Positions 8,800 to 16,170 of a DNA stretch of 40,501 bases are shown one piece after another. The position numbers and the translations under genes were made by a program. The notes beneath the pieces are model-generated. The model saw only the letters and a list, made by a program, of their open reading frames with translations, did not search any database and was not told the DNA's origin. Source of the stretch: Bacillota bacterium (GTDB taxonomy: Bacteria; Bacillota; Clostridia; Lachnospirales; Lachnospiraceae); contig JAUNDN010000013.1 in assembly GCA_030526045.1 (NCBI GenBank), positions 1 to 40,501 of the forward strand, written 5' to 3'. Within the stretch, counting starts at the first letter, position 1. Each line of letters begins with the position of its first letter.

Positions 8800-8839
8800 A
8801 TCACCGTTCTCCTTGTTTCATCCTGCGTCTGTCATGTGC

Positions 8840-9346
8840 CTAATCCAGATTAAGTCCTGCCTTTTCCATGAATGCTTTTCCGTAGGGAATATTTTCCTCA
8901 TACAAAGGATTCCCACCGATTTCACGAAGCAGTGCTTCATATTCCTGTGCTTTCTTTCCATAGGTTTCGCCAAGCCCGGCACGGTCTGCCGCTTCAAATA
9001 TCAGATACCGGTTACACGCCGAATACATGGTAACCCTCTCCCAGAGATATTCAAATTCCTCTTCGTAATCCTCATCCATCCTGAGAAAATCTATCAGCCA
9101 GTTGTAATCCCTGCGCCTTGCAGTATCCTCCGCCGTTGCAAGCCTGCGTTCCAGCATTTTGTACTGTTCATTCTCTGCCACTTCACTTACTGTGTTAACA
9201 GCCGCCCAAAGCATAATTGCCGTTACTCCAAGTAGCAGATAAAAAGAAATTGTTTTAAAGGTAAACTGATTGGAGTAATTCCACTTCCGATAAACCAATA
9301 GATAAAAGGCGGCAATTCCAGCCAGCATAAAAATAACTCCTGTCAT
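8840..9346 (-). CDS. Small membrane protein of unknown function, third gene of zinc-ribbon cassette
   Basis: A 168-aa protein I do not recognise. It has two hydrophobic segments (about 3-18 and 30-50), separated by a short basic stretch, then a hydrophilic helical domain rich in Glu, Arg and Tyr (WLIDFLRMDEDYEEEF). There is no zinc ribbon. Its ATG overlaps the stop of the preceding gene by four bases (ATGA), so it should be translated in fixed ratio with it. The three cassette proteins may form one membrane complex. No function is assigned. Confidence 0.75.
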   Translation of the reverse strand: MTGVIFMLAGIAAFYLLVYRKWNYSNQFTFKTISFYLLLGVTAIMLWAAVNTVSEVAENEQYKMLERRLATAEDTARRRDYNWLIDFLRMDEDYEEEFEYLWERVTMYSACNRYLIFEAADRAGLGETYGKKAQEYEALLREIGGNPLYEENIPYGKAFMEKAGLNLD

Positions 9347-10005
9347 TTCACTGCCTCCTTCATCTTCTCTTCCATAATGAGTGCTATCTGCTCTGCTACC
9401 GCATCGTCTATAAACCGATCATAGCTTCCGTCTTCATTCGGTTCAAAGCAGGCTGCCTCCTCCTCGGTCAGCCCCACATACCCCAAAAGGAAAGCCTTCA
9501 TGGTAAAATAAGCTTCCTCCTTCAGTTCCTCCGGTTCAGATTGCATGTAATAAAACATGTCATAGCAATGATCGAGAAAAATCAGAATATCCTCCCTCTC
9601 AGGAACCTGACCTTCTTCCATAAGATCAATCATTTCATTCATATCGTCTACAAATTTATCGTAATAATAATTATGTACTTCCGAAAAAACTGTTTCATAT
9701 CGCTGAGCCTGACTGCCCTGCGCCGCAATCCTCTCCTGCTCCCGGTCCTCCCAGATATAAATTCCCACCGAAAAAACAAACAGCAGAACATTCACTCCCA
9801 CAAGGATGAGAAGAATTCTGCTCAACATCCGCTGCTTCAGCTCCGGAGTCTTCTGCTTGATCAGAAAGGGCTTAAGCAGCTTGTTTCTTTCGATTCTTTT
9901 TTGAATCTCTTCCTGAAATGCCACTCCCTCCGGATTTACAGCACCACAATAGGGGCAATTCGGGCTTTGAGAGGATACCTCCCCTCCGCAATACGGACAC
10001 TTCAT
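9343..10005 (-). CDS. Zinc-ribbon membrane protein, second gene of cassette
   Basis: A 220-aa protein with an N-terminal zinc ribbon (Cys3, Cys6, Cys17, Cys20), a charged helical linker, one membrane segment (about 63-85) and a C-terminal domain of about 135 mostly helical acidic residues. The Cys spacing is identical to that of the upstream protein, so the two may be diverged paralogues or share a partner. The ribbon should face the cytoplasm and the large domain outward if the N-terminus is inside. It overlaps both neighbours by four bases. The ribbon type is common in Firmicute membrane proteins of unknown role; no reaction can be named. Confidence 0.78.
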   Translation of the reverse strand: MKCPYCGGEVSSQSPNCPYCGAVNPEGVAFQEEIQKRIERNKLLKPFLIKQKTPELKQRMLSRILLILVGVNVLLFVFSVGIYIWEDREQERIAAQGSQAQRYETVFSEVHNYYYDKFVDDMNEMIDLMEEGQVPEREDILIFLDHCYDMFYYMQSEPEELKEEAYFTMKAFLLGYVGLTEEEAACFEPNEDGSYDRFIDDAVAEQIALIMEEKMKEAVK

Positions 10006-10709
10006 GATCCCTCCACCCCCTCAATGGCAATGATCTCTTCCTCTGTATAGCCAAATTCCTGCAATCGTCTGACACAGTTATGATAAAATTCCTCCATTAC
10101 CTGTTCATTGCCAAGGAAAGCATCATCTTCTGCATATTCTCTGCATTTCTGCAATACATTTAAAGCCTGATTCTGTATATCCTGTATCCAGTATTCAGAA
10201 AGTTCCTTCTTTTGCTCTGCGCTAATGTTTCCTGCTTCGATCAATCGGATCTCATCCATACTGCTTTCCATGCGTTCATAGTATCCGTTTACTTCCATTA
10301 CCTGTGCATATTTCTGATAAGCTCTGCCATACAGATCCTTTTTCCTGCAGTATTCTTCCATTTCCTCATATTGACCTTCCTGATACAGTGCTTCAAGCTT
10401 CTCCAGGTAAATCTGTTCCTGCCTGTACTTGGCACGTACCGAAAGCTTTCCGTAAAAAATAAATAGGATGGTGAACAAAATCCCGATCAAAGCCAAAATT
10501 CCCACAAAAAAAACAATCCCTTTGGTCAATCTGTTTGCCGCTTTCTGCGGAAAGGCTTCTGCTTCCCTCCTGATTCTTGTCGCCTCTTTGTCATAGCCCT
10601 GAAGGATTTCTCTTTTTTGTTTTCCGGCTGCCTGTATGTTTTCCGTTCCGCAATATGGACACCTGATGCTACTCTTATCATACTTTGCGCCACAGCTTTT
10701 GCATATCAT
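10002..10709 (-). CDS. Zinc-ribbon membrane protein, first gene of cassette
   Basis: A 235-aa protein with N-terminal zinc ribbon MICKSCG...CPYCG (Cys3, 6, 17, 20), a basic linker, one membrane segment (about 64-86) and a helical C-terminal domain (about 90-235) with tetratricopeptide-like character (LEALYQEGQYEEMEEYCRK). I use ATG 10709 with AAGGAT nine bases upstream. A longer frame to 10772 would begin inside the tsf terminator and overlap the promoter, so it is rejected. It is first in a chain of ATGA-overlapping genes and is served by its own promoter at 10744-10772. Function unknown. Confidence 0.8.
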   Translation of the reverse strand: MICKSCGAKYDKSSIRCPYCGTENIQAAGKQKREILQGYDKEATRIRREAEAFPQKAANRLTKGIVFFVGILALIGILFTILFIFYGKLSVRAKYRQEQIYLEKLEALYQEGQYEEMEEYCRKKDLYGRAYQKYAQVMEVNGYYERMESSMDEIRLIEAGNISAEQKKELSEYWIQDIQNQALNVLQKCREYAEDDAFLGNEQVMEEFYHNCVRRLQEFGYTEEEIIAIEGVEGS

Positions 10710-10743
10710 TTGATTATCATCCTTTAAATGTTTTTCAAACAAA

Positions 10744-10772
10744 ATTCTAACAGAAAAAGGACTGATTTTCAA
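10744..10772 (-). promoter_or_regulatory. SigA-type promoter for the zinc-ribbon cassette
   Basis: TTGAAA (10772-10767), a 17-base spacer and TAGAAT (10749-10744), with TGn just before the -10 box. The -35 matches five of six consensus bases and so does the -10. Its -35 lies inside the tsf terminator. Predicted start of transcription is about 10737, giving a leader of roughly 28 bases to ATG 10709. Confidence 0.65.
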
Positions 10773-10794
10773 GCAACCTTGAATCAGTCCTTTT
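10754..10794 (-). terminator. Rho-independent terminator of rpsB-tsf
   Basis: On the minus strand AAAAGGACTGATT pairs with AATCAGTCCTTTT; an inner CAAG/CTTG stem caps it, and a run of five T follows. It lies about 38 bases after the tsf stop. The 3' part overlaps the next promoter. Confidence 0.88.
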
Positions 10795-10831
10795 CATATT
10801 ATTTCCTATTTATTCTATTTGACTTAATCCT

Positions 10832-11770
10832 TTACAGTCCTGCCTGAGCCGCAACCTCTGCTGCAAAATCATCAACCTTCTTTTCAAGACCTTCTCCTGT
10901 TTCAAAACGAACAAATCTCTTGATAGAAAGGTTTGCGCCGGTTTCCTTGGCAACCTGAGCCACGTACTGGGCAACCGTCTGCTTTCCGTCTTCTGCCTTA
11001 ACATAAGCCTGCTCTAACAGACATACTTCCTTTAATTCCTTGTTCAGACGTCCTACAACCGCTCCTTCGATTACCTTTTCAGGCTTTCCTGCCATCTTCG
11101 GATCGTTTGCAATCTGAGCCATCAGAATTTCCTTCTCATGCGCCTTGTATTCTTCAGATACATCTGCTGTAGATACATACTTGGGAGAAAGTGCTGCAAC
11201 CTGCATTGCAATATTGTTCAGTGCTTCCTTCACAGCATCATTTACTACATCAGTATCAGCCTCAACGATAACGCCGATCCTTCCGCCGCCGTGTGTATAA
11301 GAAACAACGCATCCATTTTCTGCTACAACCTTTTCAAATCTTCTGATATTCAGGTTCTCACCGATCTTTGCAACCTTCTCAACCAGTGCATCCTTCACTG
11401 TCTTGGAAGCATCAAGATTCCATTTTTCTGCAAGGAAAGCATCCATATCAGCAGCGTCTGATTCAACAGCCTGCTGTGCAACAGCTGCAACAAAGTTCTG
11501 GAATTCTTCGTTCTTAGCTACAAAGTCTGTCTCAGAGTTTACTTCAACAACTGCTGCTGTCTTGTCATCCTTAACGACAACCTTGCAAAGACCTTCTGCA
11601 GCAATTCTTCCTGCTTTCTTCTCTGCCTTTGCCTGACCGTTCTTTCTAAGGAACTCAACAGCTGCATCCATATCGCCATCGGTCTCGGCAAGTGCCTTCT
11701 TACAGTCCATCATGCCTGCGCCGGTCATTTCTCTTAATTCTTTTACCATGCCTGCGGTAATATTAGCCAT
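10832..11770 (-). CDS. tsf: Translation elongation factor Ts
   Basis: Guanine nucleotide exchange factor for EF-Tu. The 312-aa protein starts MANITAGMVKELREMTGAGMMDCKKAL, the family N-terminus; the TGAGMMDCKKAL signature and the two core domains are complete, including the C-terminal SIKRFVRFE block. ATG 11770 sits eight bases after GGAGG; a start 15 bases upstream overlaps that ribosome site. It follows rpsB by 32 bases and ends in a strong terminator, so it is not obviously read through into pyrH. Confidence 0.97.
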   Translation of the reverse strand: MANITAGMVKELREMTGAGMMDCKKALAETDGDMDAAVEFLRKNGQAKAEKKAGRIAAEGLCKVVVKDDKTAAVVEVNSETDFVAKNEEFQNFVAAVAQQAVESDAADMDAFLAEKWNLDASKTVKDALVEKVAKIGENLNIRRFEKVVAENGCVVSYTHGGGRIGVIVEADTDVVNDAVKEALNNIAMQVAALSPKYVSTADVSEEYKAHEKEILMAQIANDPKMAGKPEKVIEGAVVGRLNKELKEVCLLEQAYVKAEDGKQTVAQYVAQVAKETGANLSIKRFVRFETGEGLEKKVDDFAAEVAAQAGL

Positions 11771-11802
11771 CTTCTTTTCCTCCATTCAAACTGTTGATCT
11801 GA

Positions 11803-12573
11803 TTACTCAGCATCTGCTGCTGCAACTTCCTCGATGTCTGCAGCTTCTGCTTCTTCGGTTACACCTGCATCTTCAGCAGTGATAGCCTCTTCACCCTGAT
11901 TTGCTTCAATGACAGCATCTGCCATCTTTGCAACGATCAGCTTAACGGCTCTGATTGCATCATCATTACCGGGGATGATGAAGTCAAGCTCTTCAGGATC
12001 ACAGTTTGTATCACCGATACCGATTAAGGTAATTCCGAGTGTATGTGCTTCCTGTACGCAGATTCTTTCCTTCTTAGGGTCTACTACGAAAATAGCATCG
12101 GGAATTCTGGTCATATTCTTGATACCGCCAAGGTTCTTCTCAAGCTTTTCCCATTCCTTCTTTAATGCGATAACTTCCTTCTTGGGAAGAACATCGAAGG
12201 TTCCGTCTTCTGCCATTGTCTCAATTGCTCTTAATCTTTCAATTCTGCTCTGGATGGTCTTGAAGTTGGTGAGCATACCACCTAACCATCTTTCATTTAC
12301 ATAGTACATACCGCAACGCTCAGCCTCTGTCTTAACAGCATCCTGTGCCTGCTTCTTGGTACCAACGAAAAGAATGGTTCCGCCCTGTGCAGCGATCTCA
12401 AATACTGCTCTGTAAGCCTCATCAACCTTTCCTACAGACTTCTGTAAGTCGATGATGTGGATACCATTTCTCTCTGTGAAGATGTAAGGAGCCATCTTAG
12501 GGTTCCATCTTCTTGTCTGATGTCCGAAATGAACACCTGCCTCAAGTAACTGCTTCATTGAAATAACGCTCAT
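11803..12573 (-). CDS. rpsB: 30S ribosomal protein S2
   Basis: Small-subunit protein that binds the 30S head-body junction and helps recruit S1 or the mRNA platform. The 256 aa begin [19 protein letters not shown] and include the family blocks [31 protein letters not shown] and PDAIFVVDP. The C-terminal 35 residues form an acidic Ala/Glu tail that varies in the family. ATG 12573 is seven bases after GGAGG; the frame open for 23 codons further upstream is leader RNA. It is transcribed from its own promoter with a leader of about 120 bases, room for autogenous control. Confidence 0.97.
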   Translation of the reverse strand: MSVISMKQLLEAGVHFGHQTRRWNPKMAPYIFTERNGIHIIDLQKSVGKVDEAYRAVFEIAAQGGTILFVGTKKQAQDAVKTEAERCGMYYVNERWLGGMLTNFKTIQSRIERLRAIETMAEDGTFDVLPKKEVIALKKEWEKLEKNLGGIKNMTRIPDAIFVVDPKKERICVQEAHTLGITLIGIGDTNCDPEELDFIIPGNDDAIRAVKLIVAKMADAVIEANQGEEAITAEDAGVTEEAEAADIEEVAAADAE

Positions 12574-12596
12574 GTTTCTACCTCCATTTGGTTGTG

Positions 12597-12632
12597 CTTC
12601 CGCGTATTTCACTCTTCTGCCAACTTCCGCGT
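12597..12632 (-). repeat. Direct repeat in the rpsB leader RNA
   Basis: ACGCGGAAG occurs twice on the minus strand (12632-12624 and 12605-12597), 27 bases apart, within the untranslated leader just ahead of the rpsB Shine-Dalgarno. Repeated short motifs in ribosomal-protein leaders can be protein contact sites, but no function is shown. Confidence 0.4.
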
Positions 12633-12700
12633 TAAGAAGCACCGACAGACTTAAAACACGCGTGATTTATAGTTTCATTGCGCAATACCGCAACGTGAAG

Positions 12701-12729
12701 ATTATAGCATAGAAAAATCCCTCTTGCAA
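12701..12729 (-). promoter_or_regulatory. SigA-type promoter of rpsB-tsf
   Basis: TTGCAA (12729-12724), a 17-base spacer and perfect TATAAT (12706-12701) preceded by TGC, giving an extended -10. The -35 box is in the loop of the fla/che terminator. Predicted transcription start is near 12694. Confidence 0.75.
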
Positions 12730-12736
12730 GGGATTT
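12711..12736 (-). terminator. Terminator at the end of the fla/che operon
   Basis: AAATCCC (12736-12730) pairs with GGGATTT (12721-12715), loop TTGCAAGA, with a run of five T ending at 12713. It begins at the stop codon of the last operon gene. Its loop supplies the -35 box of the rpsB promoter. Confidence 0.8.
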
Positions 12737-13337
12737 ATTCTGTACCAATCAAAATTCTTGCCAGCTGCTCCGGATCGGCATCCGCCGGTATCTCAAAGGA
12801 GCCTGCCCGGATGCGCTTATCATATCCATTCTCACACAGAAAGGTGTCAAAATTTGCCGCTGATGCAATCAGACCTGCTTCCTCAAGGCGCTTGCAGACT
12901 GTAAAGGAGCCATCTCCTTTATTTACTTCTATCATAATTCTCTCCGTATTCTCTTTGGATACGGTTTCGGGATCCTCTGATTCCGAAGCTTGATCTTCCG
13001 GCTGATTTGCAGGTTCCTCGACAGGCTCCGGTGTGGATTCCGGTGTGGGTTCCGGTGTGGGCTGCAATGTCGGCTGCGGTGTTTCCTGCTGAATGACCGG
13101 CGAAGGCTCTGCCAAATCCTGCTGTTCTTCCATTTCCGGAAGCTCCTCCGCTTCGGTAAGTTCATCTGCCAAAGTAGTACTTGCTTCAACCATTCCAAGC
13201 TCTTTGGCACGTGTCTTTATTTCCTCATTACTTAAGGACTCCTTTTTGCCGCCCAGCGATATGCCCATAATAAGTGCCGTAACCACAATGCCGACTCCCA
13301 GGCCCCTAAGATAATATTTTAAATTCATCATTTTCAT
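12735..13337 (-). CDS. Membrane-anchored protein with MltG/YceG-like N-domain, no catalytic domain
   Basis: A 200-aa protein with one membrane anchor (about 8-28), an acidic and proline-rich linker (85-115, repeated TPEP units), and a C-terminal 65-residue domain of the type found at the start of the outer part of MltG (KRLEEAGLI...F..FLCENGYDKRIRAGSFEIP...LARIL). In full MltG this small domain precedes the lytic transglycosylase domain with its catalytic Glu. Here the protein ends after it, so it may bind glycan or a partner but should not cut. ATG 13337 has GAAGGA nine bases upstream. It is the last gene of the operon; the stop codon begins the terminator. Confidence 0.72.
   Translation of the reverse strand: MKMMNLKYYLRGLGVGIVVTALIMGISLGGKKESLSNEEIKTRAKELGMVEASTTLADELTEAEELPEMEEQQDLAEPSPVIQQETPQPTLQPTPEPTPESTPEPVEEPANQPEDQASESEDPETVSKENTERIMIEVNKGDGSFTVCKRLEEAGLIASAANFDTFLCENGYDKRIRAGSFEIPADADPEQLARILIGTE
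13027..13062 (-). repeat. Three tandem 12-bp units encoding a TPEP-type linker
   Basis: On the plus strand the unit TCCGGTGTGG(A/G)(T/C) occurs three times head to tail. It encodes Thr-Pro-Glu-Pro/Ser repeats in the wall-spanning linker of the MltG-like protein. The units are in frame, so slippage would change linker length without breaking the gene. Confidence 0.7.
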
Positions 13338-13340
13338 TGC

Positions 13341-14183
13341 TTATTGTCCTTCAAACAAGTCAATTACGAGCTTCACCTCGCCGATTCCAAGTCCAAGTTC
13401 CTTCGCGATTGCCATGTTGGACTTCCCTTTTTTATGAAGCTCCAAAATTCGTTCATTGCTGTTCCTTCCACCGGCTTTTTCTGATGCATTTAAGGTTACC
13501 TCAACCTCTGCCTGGTCAGTAGCCGGTCTTGCCGTCTTCACTGTCTTCGCGGTCCTTGCTCTTCCGGCAGACTTTTCAGACTTCTTTGGAGCTTCCCCTT
13601 CTGTCTGTACGGGTTCCTGCTCTTCCCGGGGCTGATAGAGGATCTCAACCTTTCTGGCCTTAATCGGTGTAAAGTCAGTCTCAACTTCTTCCGGTACTAC
13701 TTCTGCTTCCTCTGCGGTGATGTCCTCCTCTTTTACTGCCATCTCGGCTTCTCTAGCAACTGCCTCAGCATCCTTCACGGTCTGCTTAACCTCACTGACC
13801 GTCTTTGCTGCTTCCGTAACCGTGGACTTCAGATTCTCATGCTTGTCATTCAGCATATCATAAAGAAATACTGCCTCCTTATGATTTTTGTTGATGGTAT
13901 CGAGCACGGTATCCGAATATTCATTAACCGCCAGCATCTTCTCATTTGTCAGTCTGTCCATAGACCGTTCAGTCTTCTCCATCGCATAGGTAATCGTCTC
14001 ATCAACAATATCCCCTATTTTGGTCTTGGCTTCCTCTACTTCCTTTTCAACCAGTTCCTTGATCGCCTTCTCATCGATCTGCTCTCTGTTAAGATCGTCA
14101 TTTTCTCTTCCTGCCGGAAGCAGAAAGCTTCCTACAAAAACGATCATTCCCAGAACGATAAGAACAATTTCCATTACTCCCAT
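13341..14183 (-). CDS. SwrB/DUF6115-like membrane protein of the flagellar operon
   Basis: A 280-aa protein with one N-terminal membrane segment (about 3-20), a long charged helical region with coiled-coil character (25-150), a low-complexity linker and a C-terminal helix-turn-helix-like motif (ILELHKKGKSNMAIAKELG, then GIGEVKLVIDLFEG). This layout resembles Bacillus subtilis SwrB, which follows sigD and promotes basal-body maturation, though this protein is longer. I start at ATG 14183 (MGVMEIVLIVLGM); the longer frame begins with TTG and would overlap the upstream gene. The SwrB relation is inferred from layout and position. Confidence 0.72.
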   Translation of the reverse strand: MGVMEIVLIVLGMIVFVGSFLLPAGRENDDLNREQIDEKAIKELVEKEVEEAKTKIGDIVDETITYAMEKTERSMDRLTNEKMLAVNEYSDTVLDTINKNHKEAVFLYDMLNDKHENLKSTVTEAAKTVSEVKQTVKDAEAVAREAEMAVKEEDITAEEAEVVPEEVETDFTPIKARKVEILYQPREEQEPVQTEGEAPKKSEKSAGRARTAKTVKTARPATDQAEVEVTLNASEKAGGRNSNERILELHKKGKSNMAIAKELGLGIGEVKLVIDLFEGQ

Positions 14184-14202
14184 ATTCTCACCCGTATCGT
14201 AA

Positions 14203-14520
14203 CTAAATCTTGATGTCAAAGCCGCCCTGTCCTTTCAGGAACACCCTTCCATCCTTTTCCTTTTCTTCCTTTTTGCGGTTCTTACCACCATCGCCGGAAT
14301 AGTTTCCGTTTCCCTTTTCCTTTGCGTCAAATTTCTTCCCTTCATTTTCAGCACGATCACCCTGACGCACCTGTCTAAGCCTGTTATCAACCGACTGATC
14401 AAACTGACGCTGGAAATTAGCCTGGTCAACCATTCCCTTATTATCTTCATTATGCTTAATGGTTGTAAAATCCTGGGCTCTTGTCACCTGCCCCTGGAGT
14501 TCCACTCTACTGATTGTCAT
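14203..14520 (-). CDS. Small charged flagellar-operon protein, unknown function
   Basis: A 105-aa soluble protein. It starts MTISRVELQGQVTRAQDF and runs through a Gln/Asn/Asp-rich middle into a Lys/Glu/Gly-rich low-complexity stretch (about 55-92), ending GQGGFDIKI. AGGAGG five bases before the ATG, and its fit between FapA and the SwrB-like gene, support real translation. No membrane segment or known motif. It probably belongs to a lineage-restricted set travelling with clostridial fla/che operons; that is from recollection of similar loci, not a search. Confidence 0.72.
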   Translation of the reverse strand: MTISRVELQGQVTRAQDFTTIKHNEDNKGMVDQANFQRQFDQSVDNRLRQVRQGDRAENEGKKFDAKEKGNGNYSGDGGKNRKKEEKEKDGRVFLKGQGGFDIKI

Positions 14521-14551
14521 AGCAACCTCCTTTTGACAGTCTGCACCATCT

Positions 14552-16153
14552 CTACAGAGCCACCATTTTCACATCGCCTTGTGACTTGATGAACTTACAA
14601 TAATTCATACTGTTCTTTACCACCATTGAAACATCAGCGATACAAATTCTGGTTCCTCCAAAAACCTCTCCGGTAACCTCTACTCTGGCATTTGCACTTT
14701 CATCCAAAATCGCCTGCAGGGACTGCATTTCCTTCATGCAATCCTCCTGTTCCTGCTGTTTTGCCTTCTGTGTAGTTAACAACTCCTGAAAGTACTTCAC
14801 CTGATCCGGCTTCAGCTTCACGCCCTGGGAGAGCTTCTGCGCAAAGGATGCAAGTACCGGCTGAACACTATCAATTATTTTCTTATTTTCAACCATCAGC
14901 TTCTGAAGCTGTTGAAATCTGATTTTCACCTGCGGATCCGCTCCTACTTCAACGATTGTATCCGCTCCCATAGGCGAACCCAGCGTGCGCACCTGAATCA
15001 GGTTTGTTGCACACACTCTTCCTCCGGTAATAAAGCCTTTTCTACCGCTGACCTGTATTTCTGTTCCCGCCATCACTTCACTGTGCAGGATCGATTCTGT
15101 GGACACATACCCCTTTGCAGCTACCTTGGCATTTTCAATGTACTTGGCAATGACATTACCCCCTGCCTTCAAGGAACCTTTTGACATTCCGTTCATTCCT
15201 CTTGCAATGACTATATTTCCATCTGCCTCCAGGTATGCACCTTCCACAACACCCCGTACTTCAATATTGCCCTTCGCCTTTATCGAAAAGTTTGAACAGA
15301 CATTGCCATGTACGGTTACACTACCATCATATTCAATGTTTCCGGTCGCATTATCAACATTTTCCACTTCCAGGACATCTGAAACAAAAACCTTACCGTC
15401 TACCAAAGTCACATGACCGCTGACATCCGAGGTAATCACTCTCCGATCTTCTGAAAGTGTAATATTCCTGCCGAATTTTAATGTTTCTCTCTTGACATCA
15501 CGAGGCTTTATCTTCTCATCATAAACGCTTCTTCCGTAGTCTCCCGGATCCTCCGGAAACAGCTTTGCAAGCACCTCGCCCTGTTTACAGTGACTGACTG
15601 TATTTAAATGGAAAAAGTCCACGCTTCCGTCTTCAAGCAACGTCGGTTTTGCACTGAGGTCTGTTTCAAAATAATATTCGATTCTCGCATCCTGCCCATG
15701 GCGCGGCGGTTCTCCCTTAGCCACGATTATGTTGGTACAGTACTCGGGGTTTGTAAAGAAGTCCGTCAGCTCCTGTGTCCTAATACCAAACTTGATATTT
15801 TTTAGAGACAGATCCCGCACAAATTCCTGCAGGGACATTCTCTCGCCCTTTACCGAAGGCGCATAAAATCTAGCAGTTACCAGCATTCTGTCTTGGCTGA
15901 CAAAAAGCTGGTAGCTTTCCCTGATTTCCAAAGACGGATCCGCATTCAGTGCAAAAAAATACTCTCCAACCTGTGAACTTAAGGCATCCTGAACCCCTTT
16001 GTTCAACAAATGGAGATCATATTTAATCCCAAAGCGGTTCAAATATTCCATTACTTCCTTTGTGCTGACCGCCGCCCCACCATCTTTAGGTGCAAATACC
16101 TTAAGCGCCGTACCATTGCTGCCACATACCACCTGAAAATAGCCGTTTTTCAT
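14552..16153 (-). CDS. FapA/DUF342 family protein
   Basis: A 533-aa cytoplasmic protein. The N-terminal 190 residues are mixed alpha/beta. Residues about 225-400 form a run of beta-helical turns (GSVTVHGNVCSNFSIKAKG, GNIEVRGVVEGAYLEADG, GNVIAKYIENAKV, EVMAGTEIQVSG), the DUF342 core. A coiled coil (about 410-490) follows. FapA of Vibrio influences flagellation in response to glucose via EIIA-Glc; the role in Firmicutes is not established. GGAGG precedes ATG 16153, and the gene follows sigD by 17 bases. Its beta-helix resembles in style the bactofilin encoded 10 kb away, but they are different families. Confidence 0.85.
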   Translation of the reverse strand: MKNGYFQVVCGSNGTALKVFAPKDGGAAVSTKEVMEYLNRFGIKYDLHLLNKGVQDALSSQVGEYFFALNADPSLEIRESYQLFVSQDRMLVTARFYAPSVKGERMSLQEFVRDLSLKNIKFGIRTQELTDFFTNPEYCTNIIVAKGEPPRHGQDARIEYYFETDLSAKPTLLEDGSVDFFHLNTVSHCKQGEVLAKLFPEDPGDYGRSVYDEKIKPRDVKRETLKFGRNITLSEDRRVITSDVSGHVTLVDGKVFVSDVLEVENVDNATGNIEYDGSVTVHGNVCSNFSIKAKGNIEVRGVVEGAYLEADGNIVIARGMNGMSKGSLKAGGNVIAKYIENAKVAAKGYVSTESILHSEVMAGTEIQVSGRKGFITGGRVCATNLIQVRTLGSPMGADTIVEVGADPQVKIRFQQLQKLMVENKKIIDSVQPVLASFAQKLSQGVKLKPDQVKYFQELLTTQKAKQQEQEDCMKEMQSLQAILDESANARVEVTGEVFGGTRICIADVSMVVKNSMNYCKFIKSQGDVKMVAL

Positions 16154-16170
16154 ATTTTCCTCCCCACGAT

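Noticed and set aside
10710-10772. Longer N-terminus for the first zinc-ribbon protein
   Set aside because: It starts within the tsf terminator and runs through the promoter -10 box; the Cys motif begins immediately after the ATG at 10709, which has a ribosome site.
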